Positions 1 through 9,122 are shown, counted from the first letter of the stretch. The stretch: 30,138 nucleotides of DNA from an uncultured Bacteroidaceae bacterium (GCA_934271655.1 CAKQRW010000039.1:1-30138), one strand, 5' to 3'. Notes: a model not told the origin generated them from the sequence alone. Numbers and translations: made by a program.

Positions 1-73
1 GCGGAAATAGCTCAGTTGGTAGAGCACAACCTTGCCAAGGTTGGGGTCGCGAGTTCGAGTCTCGTTTTCCGCT
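1..73 (+). tRNA. tRNA-Gly (anticodon GCC)
   Basis: A complete cloverleaf can be drawn. The 7-bp acceptor stem pairs GCGGAAA (1-7) with TTTCCGC (66-72), base 73 is the discriminator T, the D-arm contains AGCTCAGTTGGTAGAGC, the anticodon arm is CCTTGCCAAGG with anticodon GCC, and the T-arm has the GTTCGAGTC signature. The 3' CCA is not encoded, as is usual in Bacteroidota. The window begins exactly at the first base, so upstream tRNA neighbours cannot be seen. Confidence 0.97.
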
Positions 74-98
74 CTAAGGTTTTTAATTTGTAAATATG

Positions 99-133
99 AA
101 AATCAATGGTCATGAGACTGTTGATTTTTTTTT
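99..133 (+). terminator. Intrinsic terminator after tRNA-Gly
   Basis: Inverted repeat AAAATCAA (99-106) / TTGATTTT (121-128), with an inner GTC/GAC pairing (109-111 / 116-118) around an ATGA loop, runs straight into nine T residues. It lies 25 bases beyond the tRNA and fits termination of the tRNA transcript. Confidence 0.8.
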
Positions 134-499
134 ATGTCTGTTCCTAAGGGAAGAGTATATTCAGCCTCAAGATAGAGCATGCCAAATGTAAAAATAATTA
201 TGAGAGGCCTGCTTAGTAATGCAGCACATTCGTTCTGGTGGAATAATAGACTGGCACCTATAAAGGCCTGCTTAGTAAAGCATAACAGCACACTTGTTAG
301 GGTTGAGAACCCGAACAAGTGTGCTGTCCCGTTATAAGCATATCTTTTCTGTGGTTGGGTCTTGACAGCCCTTCCTACGTGCATGCTGTACCTTTACGGC
401 GCAGATGCCGCTAGATGATAGTCAGCCCAAGCCCTTTCTTGAGTGTTAGCTTGATCTTATTGGGGGCATGTGTGTCATATGCGTCATGTTTCAAGCTTG
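134..499. other. Intergenic region with a large hairpin and a 15-bp direct repeat
   Basis: No convincing gene is seen. The stretch holds a 15-bp direct repeat, AGGCCTGCTTAGTAA, at 205-219 and 264-278, and a long imperfect hairpin at 286-326: 13 bp outer stem CAGCACACTTGTT/AACAAGTGTGCTG, one mismatch, 5 bp inner stem GGGTT/AACCC and a 3-base loop. Neither side of the hairpin has a clear T-tract, so a terminator role is uncertain. The 93-codon reading frame on the minus strand through this DNA shows no domain character and spans the hairpin. Confidence 0.6.
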
Positions 500-3400
500 C
501 TATTCTCCTCTGAAAAGCCTAATGGCCCTCTCCGCCTTCTTGCCGTCGCTCTTCTTGGCATCGCCTCCAGGCTTGTCTGTGTCTATATCGAGAATGTTCC
601 TGTATTGGTTGCGGTCGATGATTGGCATAATCTCGCACTCCAGTATCTCTTCGATAGGGCCAGAGTAGAACGGGTGCATGCAGGTGTTGAATGTGCCGTG
701 GTCTATGTTCTCTACGGAGATGAAACGGTAGTAGTCGCTGTTGCGGGAGTGGAAGAGGATAGAGAGCACGTCGCCTGGCATGGCAGGGCTGACAAATACA
801 ATCCTTGACTTGTTGTTGATGCTCTTCGGCACCCATTTCTGCGACTTGAGCAGTTCGCCCATGTCGATTTTTGATATCTCTCCTGAAGCGTAGACCACAA
901 TGAGTGAGCCTTGCCTCTCTTCGTCGTATATGCCGAGCGAGAGGCATCCATACTGCATGTCGGGTGTGACGCTGTAGGTGTTGTTGTCGAAGATGTTGAC
1001 AAAGACAGGCAGGTCTTCCTCCAGCATGCCGTCATTGCTGTGGCGTGAGGCACGCACGATGCTTGTGCATATGGAGGATATGTCTGTGGAGTATTCCAGA
1101 GGCTTGCTGGCCATGCTGTCTCGCTTTTCTTCTGTCTTTTCTGCACATGCAGTTTCGGAAGGCAAAGCCGACTCCAAGACTTTTTCCACTTGGTCTTTCT
1201 CGATATTGGATGCAGCCTGCAGCCTGTTGCTGATGAAGGTGCTGCGGTATTCGTCCGACACGTGGCGTGACGATGTGCCTCGCCTCTCGTAGAATACTCC
1301 TTCTATGCTGACAGGCCGTGGGCATGGCTGTATGCTGATGACATAGACTGGCAGTTGCGCCTCTTCATCGAAGTGTGTCTTGATGCAGTGGTCGGCCTCC
1401 TCGCCTGGCACGAGCATGCGGTTTATCTGGTTGCGCACGTAGGTGTCGTATTTGTCTCGGCTGCCGCCAAAGGCAGGGTGCTTGAGGTCTTCCTCTATGC
1501 CGCGCTCCAGGTGGGTCTTGTCGTCCACGCCGATGTACAGTTCGCCGCCGTCAGCGTTGAGAAAGGCGCAAATCTCCTCCATAATCTTGTGTGTCTGGCG
1601 AGGCAGGTCGGGATGCATGGTGTCGGGAGGGCAGACGATAGAGGTCTTGAATTCCTTGGTGAAGGTCTCCTGTCCATAGTCCTTCTTCGGATTGTCTTTC
1701 TTTTGCAGTTTGAGAAGTTCCTTGATGTGCTCCTGCACATCGAGTGCCTGCGCTCCCATGCTGGTCTTCTGCATGAAGTTGTATGAAATGACGAGCTGTG
1801 CCAGTTCGGCGAGGTCGGGGCTGGATGTGTCGCAAGCAAGGTCGCACAGCTCGCGGTTGTGCTCATCGTTGCCCATATAGCTTACTATTTGCAGTTTGCG
1901 AAACTGGTGGTACAGGGCTGAATGGTGTGTGAACAGCTCGCTGTTGCTGGCGTGAAAGCGGTTGATGAGTTCCTCCGACAGGCCGTCGTTGATGTCAAAC
2001 TCATACAGCAGTTCGATAAGCGCCATCTTGCTCTCGTAGTACAGCTCCTGCTTGCTGTCTTCGATGATATGCGCTATCAGCTTGCAGAATCCGAGGTAGT
2101 TGAAAGCCTTGATGTAGTCGTTGTCCAGTGAGGCCACGCTGTCGATGATATTCATCAGCTCCTCTATGCGTGGCCTGTCTATCATGTCGGTCACGGAGTC
2201 TGTCTCGCTGTTGTCTTCCTCCTCGTATGTTTCGGCCGATGAGTAGTTGCTCATGAGCGTGCCGAAAGCATCTGCGAGTGTGAGGCGGATCTCGGGGGCT
2301 ATGCGGCAGAACTGCGCCATCATGAAGCCAGGCTTGCCTGCCTCCAGGCATGTGGCCTCGATGACAGTGCCTTTGGGCATCTGTATTGGCGTGTCGTCCT
2401 CGGAGTAGCTCACCGACATGGAGAGCCCTTGCTCGCTCACGGCAAAGAACGGTGTGAGCGTGTTGCCGCCAGTCACCACACAGTAGACGTGGTCGTTGTA
2501 TTTCAGATTCTCGTAGCGGTAGTTGTCGCAGAATTCGTCGATGTTTTCTTTTGCGGCAAACTTGTATGTGCCGTCGGGGCATATCTCTGTGACATAGGCG
2601 TCGAAGATAAGTGGCTTGCCGTTCCTTTCGAAAGAGAACAGTCCTACAGCTGGAGTGGCATATCCCACGATGTCGGCCATGCGGATGGTGCCTTTGGCCT
2701 GCACATTGTCCGGATGGTTGATGACCTTGCACTCAAACGTTGGGGTCTCTGCAGCTGTTTGCCGTGTGACGATGATGTTCGCCTTTTCGTCTATGTAGAG
2801 ATTGGTATCCTTGTTCTTCTTCTCATTCTTGCTGGCGGAGTTCTGCAGCCGCAGCCTCACGTCTGTCCACAGCTGTTTGTAAGGCTTGAGAGCCCTTCTG
2901 TTGAGTTTGCTGATGGCGGAAGGCTTTGTGGGCAGTTCCACCTGCAGGTTGTTCCACATTTCGAGAAATTCGGGCAACTGGCCATAAGCCTTGTCGGGGT
3001 CAAGCTCTTTCGGCACGATTCTCACGCCAGTGTTGTCGAGCAGTATGTCGGCATCCTTGCCCTCGTATCGCATCGATGTGCTGATGTCTGGCGTGAAGGC
3101 GGCTATCTGGCTGGCTATGATACATGCCATGCGGCTGGTGTCGCTTGTCTTGTCGATGGCGCAAGGTTCCTCCTGTATGGCTCCGATGAGCGTGTAGTAA
3201 GCCACGTTGAGCATGCTGAGAGGGTCGACGACGCCGACAAGCGCGCAGTAGCGGTAGAGCATGGCGAGGTTGAGCGTGCTGTCGATGAGCGCATCGTCCT
3301 CGTCTGTCAGGTTGAATTGCAGAGCGAGGGCCTGCACCATGTTGTCGAGGGCCTGCCTGTCTGTCTGCACCTTGTCTTGGCTGTGGTAGAGAGTCTGTAT

Positions 3401-4396
3401 GAAGAATTCCAGCAGCTTTATCCACACCAGCTTGAAGGGCTTGCGCCTCCAGTTGCTCATGTTGCCGCTGCGCAGTGTCTTGTATATCCTGGGCATCATG
3501 GAGCTGATGAACTCCTCCCCGTTGCTGTCCATCGACTTGGTGAGAAACATGCACATCATGATGTAGAAAGCTTCCTTTGGATGGAAGACATAGCCTGTGT
3601 TCTGCAGTTTGCTGAGCAGCCTGTCTATCTTCTCCTCTTCTGTGTTGGACTCCACGGCCTCCAGCGCACAGATGTAGTAGCCTGTCTGCTCAATGAGTGT
3701 GGTGAACCGCTCTTCCAGGGCCTCTCGCTCGTTGGCACTGCATCTGAGCAGCATGTCGCTGTCTTCCAGCACGGCCAGGCATGCCTGTCGTATGTCGCAC
3801 AACTGCTCTTTGCCAGCGCCATGTTCTTTGCAGAGGGAGAAAATCCATTTGTGACACTCGGAGTCGAATGATCCCAAAGGTTCGTCGGCCAGCAGCAGGT
3901 GTGTTATGGACTCAGCTTTGGATGTGTCCATGTGCTGGCTGAACAGAGCTGTCACGTTGTCTGTGCCGATGGTGAACTGGCTTTTCTCCAGTGTGATTTT
4001 CTCCACCAGCTCCACGTTGGTCCGCTTGTTGTTTATTGATTTTATCCTGCACAGCAGGCTGGGCGTGATGGTGGGATTGATTTTATACTTGTTGTCGAGA
4101 TAGGTGGTGTAGCCATACTTGTCCTTCAGGTAGTAGTAGGTGTTTGTCACTTTCTCTATTTTGTAGTTCACTTCATCGCCTTCGGAGTAATGCTGCCGCA
4201 GGAGCGTCTCCATGTCTTGCGTTATTATGCAGTTGTTTTGTGAACGTTCGATAGTGCACGTTATTTCTCCAGGATTGCCTTTCCCTATCTGTTCGGGCAC
4301 CATGTGCACTCTGTACATTTTGTTTTCGTATTCAACGATGTAAGTCTTTGCCATGTCGTCGACTCTGGCCACTTTTAGGTGTTGAAGCTGTTTCAT
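500..4396 (-). CDS. Large AlbA_2 (Schlafen-type) domain protein of unknown function
   Basis: A 1298-residue protein. The recognisable part is near residues 905-1060: an AlbA_2/Schlafen AAA-like domain, seen as KEFKTS followed by EEICAFLNADGGELYIGVDD, then a FYERRGTSS-like strand motif near its end. This domain is found in putative nucleic-acid-binding proteins, some of them regulatory or defence-related. The N-terminal 130 residues and the region around 540-720 are rich in short beta-type segments that could be OB/S1-like modules, but that is weak. The middle is mostly helical and unassigned. No signal peptide or membrane segment is seen, so it is probably cytoplasmic. The start could instead be the second Met, at 4354. 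It is apparently monocistronic, downstream of the antiporter gene but separated from it by a terminator. I cannot name a function; the size and unusual architecture are real. Confidence 0.85.
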   Translation of the reverse strand: MKQLQHLKVARVDDMAKTYIVEYENKMYRVHMVPEQIGKGNPGEITCTIERSQNNCIITQDMETLLRQHYSEGDEVNYKIEKVTNTYYYLKDKYGYTTYLDNKYKINPTITPSLLCRIKSINNKRTNVELVEKITLEKSQFTIGTDNVTALFSQHMDTSKAESITHLLLADEPLGSFDSECHKWIFSLCKEHGAGKEQLCDIRQACLAVLEDSDMLLRCSANEREALEERFTTLIEQTGYYICALEAVESNTEEEKIDRLLSKLQNTGYVFHPKEAFYIMMCMFLTKSMDSNGEEFISSMMPRIYKTLRSGNMSNWRRKPFKLVWIKLLEFFIQTLYHSQDKVQTDRQALDNMVQALALQFNLTDEDDALIDSTLNLAMLYRYCALVGVVDPLSMLNVAYYTLIGAIQEEPCAIDKTSDTSRMACIIASQIAAFTPDISTSMRYEGKDADILLDNTGVRIVPKELDPDKAYGQLPEFLEMWNNLQVELPTKPSAISKLNRRALKPYKQLWTDVRLRLQNSASKNEKKNKDTNLYIDEKANIIVTRQTAAETPTFECKVINHPDNVQAKGTIRMADIVGYATPAVGLFSFERNGKPLIFDAYVTEICPDGTYKFAAKENIDEFCDNYRYENLKYNDHVYCVVTGGNTLTPFFAVSEQGLSMSVSYSEDDTPIQMPKGTVIEATCLEAGKPGFMMAQFCRIAPEIRLTLADAFGTLMSNYSSAETYEEEDNSETDSVTDMIDRPRIEELMNIIDSVASLDNDYIKAFNYLGFCKLIAHIIEDSKQELYYESKMALIELLYEFDINDGLSEELINRFHASNSELFTHHSALYHQFRKLQIVSYMGNDEHNRELCDLACDTSSPDLAELAQLVISYNFMQKTSMGAQALDVQEHIKELLKLQKKDNPKKDYGQETFTKEFKTSIVCPPDTMHPDLPRQTHKIMEEICAFLNADGGELYIGVDDKTHLERGIEEDLKHPAFGGSRDKYDTYVRNQINRMLVPGEEADHCIKTHFDEEAQLPVYVISIQPCPRPVSIEGVFYERRGTSSRHVSDEYRSTFISNRLQAASNIEKDQVEKVLESALPSETACAEKTEEKRDSMASKPLEYSTDISSICTSIVRASRHSNDGMLEEDLPVFVNIFDNNTYSVTPDMQYGCLSLGIYDEERQGSLIVVYASGEISKIDMGELLKSQKWVPKSINNKSRIVFVSPAMPGDVLSILFHSRNSDYYRFISVENIDHGTFNTCMHPFYSGPIEEILECEIMPIIDRNQYRNILDIDTDKPGGDAKKSDGKKAERAIRLFRGE

Positions 4397-4512
4397 TGTG
4401 GTTTTAAGTTATGTTGTTCGATTTGTGTTTTTTTTGTGATAAGTCGGTGCTCATAATTACTTTTGTGCGCTCCGACACTCTAAAATAATTTAGAACACCT
4501 GCTTGGGTATGC

Positions 4513-4579
4513 TGTTGTGAAAAAAGGAACAAGCAGAATGTGCTAATGTTGTGAAAAAAGGAACAAGCAGAATGTGCTA
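4513..4579. repeat. 33-bp perfect direct duplication of terminator tail
   Basis: The segment beginning TGTTGTGAAAAAAGGAAC occurs at 4513-4545 and again, identical over 33 bases, at 4547-4579, giving a period of 34. The duplicated unit carries one arm of the antiporter terminator plus its A-run (T-run on the minus strand), so the terminator appears to have been partly duplicated, perhaps by slippage. Confidence 0.9.
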
Positions 4580-4590
4580 CTGCTCGTTCC
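4554..4590 (-). terminator. Intrinsic terminator of the cation:proton antiporter gene
   Basis: Read on the minus strand, GGAACGAGCAG (4590-4580), a 9-base loop and CTGCTTGTTCC (4570-4560) form an 11-position stem with one wobble, followed by six T residues (4559-4554). It sits about 80 bases after the antiporter stop and separates that gene from the AlbA_2 gene. Confidence 0.85.
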
Positions 4591-4670
4591 TTCGTATGGT
4601 TTCAGATTGTCATAGCAGTGTGATGTGGATAGTCTTGTCTCTTGTCTGTGCTTTTGCGGCCATATGTCTT

Positions 4671-6563
4671 CTATTCAAAGAACTGGCTTATTTTTTGCCG
4701 CTCTCCGGCCACGATGATTGTGTCGCCGTCGGAGAGTATGATGTTGGGGTCTGGATTGGTCACTGTCTCGTCGCTGCCGTGCTTGGCCACTCCGATGATG
4801 ACGCATCGGCTGCGTTCCCTGATGCCAGAGGCCTTGATGCTCACCCCGCACAGCGGTGATGAGGCTGTGATGGTGTAGTTGTCGAGGATGATGCTGTCGT
4901 CCAGCTTCTCCTGTGGCTGTGTCTTGATGCTTGTTTCAAGCATTCTCTGGAAGAGCGTGATGTCGGCCTCTGTTCCTGCGATGATGATGCGGTCGCCAGG
5001 ATAGAGGCGGTTGTTGCCTCCAGGAATGTTGATGTTGACGCCTCCACGTATTATGCGCACTATGTTGGCTCCTGTCACATTGCGGATGTTGAGGTCCTTG
5101 AGGGCTTTGCCGGCAAAGGCCGAGTCGTGGGGCACGTCAATCTCTGCTATGTTGAGGTCGATGCTGAGCAGCGTCTTCTCTGCCTCGCGCTCCAGTCCGC
5201 GTTTTGACTCGGCCAGACGTTCGCGGGCGTACAGGTTGTCGTTGAAGAGCCGCAGCAGCTGGTTGACGCCGGGCGCCATGTATATGTTGAGCATGATGAT
5301 GCGCAGCACTCGTCTTGTGTGCTGGTAGCGTGGGTCCCTCTTCATGCTGCTGCTGTCGTTGTGGCGTTCGGTGTTGCTGTCGAGCAGCTTGCGTGTCTGC
5401 TCTGTCATGTGCCGCTCTAAGAAGTTGAGAGTGGGGTAGGCGAGCCGCATGATGTAGGGTGTGAGGAAGGTAGTGATGACACTCACTGCCACGATGATGG
5501 GGTAGAGGCTGGAGTCGGTGACACGCAGGCTCTGTCCGAGGCTGGCAATGATGAAGGCAAACTCTCCCACTTGCACCAGCGAGAAACCGGTCTGCAGGGC
5601 CACGCGCAGAGGCTGTCCTGAGAGCAGTGTGCCGAGGCTGCCGAAGATGATTTGCCCTATGATGACCACTGCGGTGATGATGGCTATAGGCAACCAGTAT
5701 TGCAGCAGCATCGACGGATTGATCATCATGCCCACTGACACGAAGAATATGGCGCCGAAGATATTCTTCACAGGCTGCACGAGATGCTCGATGCGCTCTG
5801 CCTCGATGGTCTCAGCCAGCACAGAGCCCATGATGAAGGCTCCGAGCGCGCTGCTGAAGCCTGCCTGCACGGCGAGAAGCACCATGCCGAGGCAGAGGCC
5901 GATGGAGAAGATGGTGAGTGTCTCATTGTTGAGATACTTCTTGAACCTCTTCAGGAAAGTGGGGATGATTATGATGCCAAGAACAAACCACATGGCTATG
6001 CAGGTGATGAGTTTGCCCACTTGCCATATAAGCTCATGTCCCTCAAACTCATTCTTCACGGCGATGGATGTGAGCAGGACCATCAGCACTACGGCAAAGA
6101 GGTCCTCGACGATGAGTATGCCGAAGCACACACCGGCGAAGCGGTGGTTCTGCAGGCCTGCCTCCTCTATAGCCTTGAAGACGATGGTAGTGGACGACAT
6201 GCATAGCATGCCACCCAGGAAGAGGGCGTTCATGTCGCTCCAGCCGAGCAGGTGGGCTGTAAGCATCCCGGCGCACATCATGCCAGTGATGATGACTCCT
6301 GCTCCTATGACGGCTGTGCCGCCCACCTTGATGAGTTTCTTGAAGGAGAACTCCAGTCCGAGGCTGAAGAGGAGAAAGAGCACGCCGATCTCGCCCCATG
6401 TCTCCACGTTGCCAGCGTTGCTCACCCACGACTCGCCTAACATGTGTGGGCCGACACACATGCCTGCTACTATGTAGCCAAGCACGACAGGCTGCTTGAA
6501 AAGCTTAAACAGCAGGCTTGTTATGCCTGCTGTCAGCATAATGATGCAAAGGTCTTGAATCAT
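4671..6563 (-). CDS. Kef/CPA2-type cation:proton antiporter with two RCK-C (TrkA_C) domains
   Basis: 630 residues, an inner-membrane antiporter of the CPA2 family exchanging K+ or Na+ for protons. The N-terminal ~390 residues form about 12 hydrophobic helices and show family hallmarks such as GYIVAGMCVGPHMLG near the start and LFLLFSLGLEFSF in the third to fourth helix. After a basic linker come two TrkA_C-like modules, near residues 468-545 (with GNNRLYPGDRIIIAGT) and 556-630 (ending LSDGDTIIVAGER). The Rossmann TrkA_N domain of classical KefB/KefC is not visible, so gating is probably by a ligand bound to the RCK-C pair (inference). It has its own terminator downstream. Substrate ion cannot be decided from sequence. 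Confidence 0.93.
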   Translation of the reverse strand: MIQDLCIIMLTAGITSLLFKLFKQPVVLGYIVAGMCVGPHMLGESWVSNAGNVETWGEIGVLFLLFSLGLEFSFKKLIKVGGTAVIGAGVIITGMMCAGMLTAHLLGWSDMNALFLGGMLCMSSTTIVFKAIEEAGLQNHRFAGVCFGILIVEDLFAVVLMVLLTSIAVKNEFEGHELIWQVGKLITCIAMWFVLGIIIIPTFLKRFKKYLNNETLTIFSIGLCLGMVLLAVQAGFSSALGAFIMGSVLAETIEAERIEHLVQPVKNIFGAIFFVSVGMMINPSMLLQYWLPIAIITAVVIIGQIIFGSLGTLLSGQPLRVALQTGFSLVQVGEFAFIIASLGQSLRVTDSSLYPIIVAVSVITTFLTPYIMRLAYPTLNFLERHMTEQTRKLLDSNTERHNDSSSMKRDPRYQHTRRVLRIIMLNIYMAPGVNQLLRLFNDNLYARERLAESKRGLEREAEKTLLSIDLNIAEIDVPHDSAFAGKALKDLNIRNVTGANIVRIIRGGVNINIPGGNNRLYPGDRIIIAGTEADITLFQRMLETSIKTQPQEKLDDSIILDNYTITASSPLCGVSIKASGIRERSRCVIIGVAKHGSDETVTNPDPNIILSDGDTIIVAGERQKISQFFE

Positions 6564-6710
6564 TGTTTGCTATTATATATTCTGCTATTATTATATATAA
6601 TGTGTAAGTAAGTGCTCATTCATGGTTATGCTTGCGCATCATGACGCGCGCGATGCCAATGCCACAAAGATGGCTCGGGAATATTTGCAGGGGATTTGTG
6701 GATATTGCAT

Positions 6711-6737
6711 GCAGGCGCGGCAAGTGCGCGCGCCTGC
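6711..6737. other. GC-rich hairpin abutting the symporter stop codon
   Basis: GCAGGCGCG (6711-6719) pairs perfectly with CGCGCCTGC (6729-6737), immediately after the stop of the minus-strand symporter gene (its stop occupies 6738-6740). No T-tract follows on the minus strand, so it may stabilise the 3' end or act as a weak terminator. Confidence 0.55.
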
Positions 6738-8141
6738 TCACTCTGCTCCTTCGGTTTCCTGCAGCTCTTGCTCCGCCATGTCCTCATCGAGGTTCTTCTC
6801 CCACAGATAGTGCTTGGTCTCTTTTGCTATCACGCCAGAGAGGGCGAGGAGCGACACAAGGTTAGGTATGGCCATGAGCGCATTCATGATGTCAGCCATG
6901 TTCCACACCAGGGTGAGGCTCATGGTGGCTCCTGAATAAAGCACGAGGATGAACACTATGCGGAAGAAGATGATGCTCTTGCGTCCGGCTATGTATTCCA
7001 GAGCCCTCTCGCCGTAGTAGCTCCATCCGAGTATGGTGGAGAAAGCGAAGGTGACGATGCCGAAGGAAAGGATGGGCGTTCCCACATATGGTATCATGTT
7101 GAAGGCTTTCTTAGTCAGCATGCCGCCGTCGTTCTGGCTTATCTCTGGATAGGCTATGATGCTTGACACGATGACTAGGCCTGTGATGGCGCAGATGATG
7201 ACAGTGTCCCAGAATGTGCCTGTGGACGACACGAGGGCCTGGCGCACGGGGTTGCGTGTCTGCGCCGCTGCTGCCACGATAGGCGCAGAGCCCATGCCGG
7301 ACTCATTGGAGAAAAGTCCGCGGGCTATGCCGTAGCGTGCCGCGCACATGATGACGGTTCCGGCTGTGCCGCCTCCCATGGCCTTGAGAGAGAATGCCTC
7401 ATGGAAGATGAGCGAGACTGTCTCACCGAGGTATGCGCGGTTGAGGAAGAGGATGTAGAGGCAGCCTACTACATATAGGGCAGCCATGAGCGGCACGAGA
7501 GCTGTGCATATCTTGGATATGCTCTTCACACCTCCTATGATGGCGCATCCCACTGTGGCGGCGAGCAGGAAGCCCACCACCATCTTGGTGAGGCTTGGAT
7601 CCATGATGTCGCTGCACACGATGGCGAGGTTCTCGCTGATGGCATTGGCCTGAACGGTGTTGCCGATGCCGAACGTGGCTATGACGGCGAAGATGCAGAA
7701 GACCACGCCGAGCCATCTCTGGCCCAGTCCTGTCTCAAGCGCCATCATCGGGCCGCCTATCATGCGGCCGTCTGGAGTTCTCTTGCGATACTTGATGGCG
7801 AGCAGTCCCTCGCTGTATTTGGTGGCTATGCCAAACACGCCGGTCATCCAGCACCACAGCACGGCTCCGGGTCCGCCGAGGCTTACGGCTGTTGCCACAC
7901 CGATGATGTTGCCTGTGCCGATGGTGGCTGCCAGTGAGGTGGCGAGGGCGGCAAACTGGCTCACATCACCGTTGGAGCCTTTGTCTTTCTTGACAGACAG
8001 CTTGATTGCTGTGAGGATTTTCCTTTGCGGAAACCTCAGTCTGAACGTCAGGAAAATGTGTGTGCCAAGGAGCATGATTATCATGGGCCATCCCCACATA
8101 TAACCGCTCACATCTTCTGTGAATTTGAGTATCGTGTCCAT
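6738..8141 (-). CDS. Sodium:alanine/glycine symporter (AGCS family)
   Basis: 467 residues with about 11 hydrophobic helices, a secondary transporter bringing alanine or glycine in with Na+. Family features: FPQRK-like basic loop after the first helix, AATIGTGNIIGVATAVSLGGPG (an N-box-like stretch, residues roughly 70-95), then WMTGVFGIATKYSEG and YRKRTPDGRMIGGPM, which are strongly typical of AGCS proteins. Length matches the family (450-540). The C-terminus ends in an acidic tail (DEDMAEQELQETEGAE). It is transcribed leftward toward the antiporter gene but about 175 bases separate them, so co-transcription is uncertain. No clear -7 box was found upstream. Confidence 0.94.
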   Translation of the reverse strand: MDTILKFTEDVSGYMWGWPMIIMLLGTHIFLTFRLRFPQRKILTAIKLSVKKDKGSNGDVSQFAALATSLAATIGTGNIIGVATAVSLGGPGAVLWCWMTGVFGIATKYSEGLLAIKYRKRTPDGRMIGGPMMALETGLGQRWLGVVFCIFAVIATFGIGNTVQANAISENLAIVCSDIMDPSLTKMVVGFLLAATVGCAIIGGVKSISKICTALVPLMAALYVVGCLYILFLNRAYLGETVSLIFHEAFSLKAMGGGTAGTVIMCAARYGIARGLFSNESGMGSAPIVAAAAQTRNPVRQALVSSTGTFWDTVIICAITGLVIVSSIIAYPEISQNDGGMLTKKAFNMIPYVGTPILSFGIVTFAFSTILGWSYYGERALEYIAGRKSIIFFRIVFILVLYSGATMSLTLVWNMADIMNALMAIPNLVSLLALSGVIAKETKHYLWEKNLDEDMAEQELQETEGAE

Positions 8142-8442
8142 AAATGTTTAGGTATGAGTTTTGTAATGTCGTTGTTCGTTTGTGTTTGTATGCTTTGTGC
8201 GTGTCTTTGTCATGTCATGGCATTAGGCTGAGCGTTTCCCGAAAATGATCAGGGACATGAAAGAAGTAGTGTACCGATAGCTGGCATCATTTCTGTTTGT
8301 GCCCATTTGCGCCAGCTGATGGATTAGGCGGCCATGATGTGCCGCACTGAACGGAAAAACCGTAAAGTGGCAACTTGCTGTATCGCAAATTGCCACTTCT
8401 GCTGTTGGAGCTATGCGGCAACAGGCAATATGGCTGCGCCGT
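8142..8442. other. Intergenic region with a 13-bp stem hairpin
   Basis: No gene is supported here. A hairpin at 8365-8398 pairs AAGTGGCAA with TTGCCACTT, then after one mismatch TTGC with GCAA around a 6-base loop. It lies 45 bases beyond the stop of the SPOR lipoprotein gene on the minus strand and probably ends that transcript, though the following minus-strand sequence has only a broken T-run (GGTTTTTCC). Confidence 0.55.
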
Positions 8443-8916
8443 TTAGTATGTTCTGTAGAGAAGCCATGCGTCAGGATAAGTTCCGCGGAGCTGGTCGCGT
8501 GAGCTGACAGCCGACGCGCGGTCATCGAATGACGAGGCAATGACGCGGTACATGCCTGTCTCAGGATTCTGTGCCACCTGTGCAGAGTAGCCTTTAGACA
8601 CGAGCGTGTTGCGCAGGTTGTTGGCGTTTTCCACCTTGCTGAATGAGCCACACACCACATTGAAGGCCTTCAGTGTGCCGCCGTTCATCACGGTGAGGCG
8701 CTCCTGGCGGTCATTGGCAGTGTTCTGCTCAGCGGCAGGTGTGGTGACAACAGGTGTTACAGTGACTGGAGCTGTTTCAGTCTGGTCGGTGGTAGTGGTC
8801 ATCTCCTGCGCTTTAGCCTTCTCGTATGCCTTCTTGTAGCTGCTTTCAGATGACTTGCATGATACGATTGTGAGGGCTGCGATGAGTGCGGCTCCCAGCA
8901 TGAGTGTTTTCTTCAT
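8443..8916 (-). CDS. SPOR-domain lipoprotein
   Basis: 157 residues. The N-terminus is a lipoprotein signal peptide (MKKTLMLGAALIAALTIVSC, lipidated Cys at residue 20). A Lys/Glu/Ala-rich helix and a Thr/Pro/Val-rich linker follow, then a SPOR domain over about residues 84-157 (FNVVCGSFSKVENANNLRN, YRVIASSFDDRASAV, ending WLLYRTY). SPOR domains bind glycan strands stripped of stem peptides, so the protein is probably a periplasmic or outer-membrane lipoprotein active at septa. It is divergent from the YtxH cluster, with which it shares a 258-base promoter region. An exact role cannot be given. Confidence 0.92.
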   Translation of the reverse strand: MKKTLMLGAALIAALTIVSCKSSESSYKKAYEKAKAQEMTTTTDQTETAPVTVTPVVTTPAAEQNTANDRQERLTVMNGGTLKAFNVVCGSFSKVENANNLRNTLVSKGYSAQVAQNPETGMYRVIASSFDDRASAVSSRDQLRGTYPDAWLLYRTY

Positions 8917-9021
8917 AGTCTAAGTGTTTTGCTTTTTTTATTGATTGATTATTGTTGTACCCGTTGTTGATTGGTGTCATGGACTACACACGTGGGTGCT
9001 GTTTTATACACTAATGTAATA

Positions 9022-9053
9022 CAAAGTTAGTCGTATTTTGCCATACGGTGAAA
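9022..9053 (-). promoter_or_regulatory. Promoter for the SPOR lipoprotein gene
   Basis: On the minus strand a perfect -7 box TAACTTTG (9029-9022) is preceded, after 20 bases, by TTTC (9053-9050) as a near-match to the -33 TTTG. It would start transcription near 9015, leaving a leader of about 100 bases. Confidence 0.7.
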
Positions 9054-9091
9054 GAAAGGCGTATAAAAAAACGTTAAACATGGGAAAAACG

Positions 9092-9122
9092 CTTGCAGGT
9101 ATCATATAAAGTCGTATATTTG
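9092..9122 (+). promoter_or_regulatory. Promoter for the YtxH/holin-like operon
   Basis: CTTG (9092-9095) and, exactly 19 bases on, the perfect -7 box TATATTTG (9115-9122). Spacing equals the Bacteroidetes consensus TTTG-N19-TAnnTTTG. Transcription would begin near 9129, about 45 bases before the first gene. Confidence 0.78.

Noticed and set aside
103..384. 93-codon minus-strand frame near the tRNA
   Set aside because: It runs through the tRNA terminator and the large hairpin and has no domain character; treated as chance.
2429..3871. 480-codon plus-strand frame opposite the AlbA_2 gene
   Set aside because: Antisense shadow of the 1298-residue gene; valine-, histidine- and cysteine-rich with no recognisable domain.
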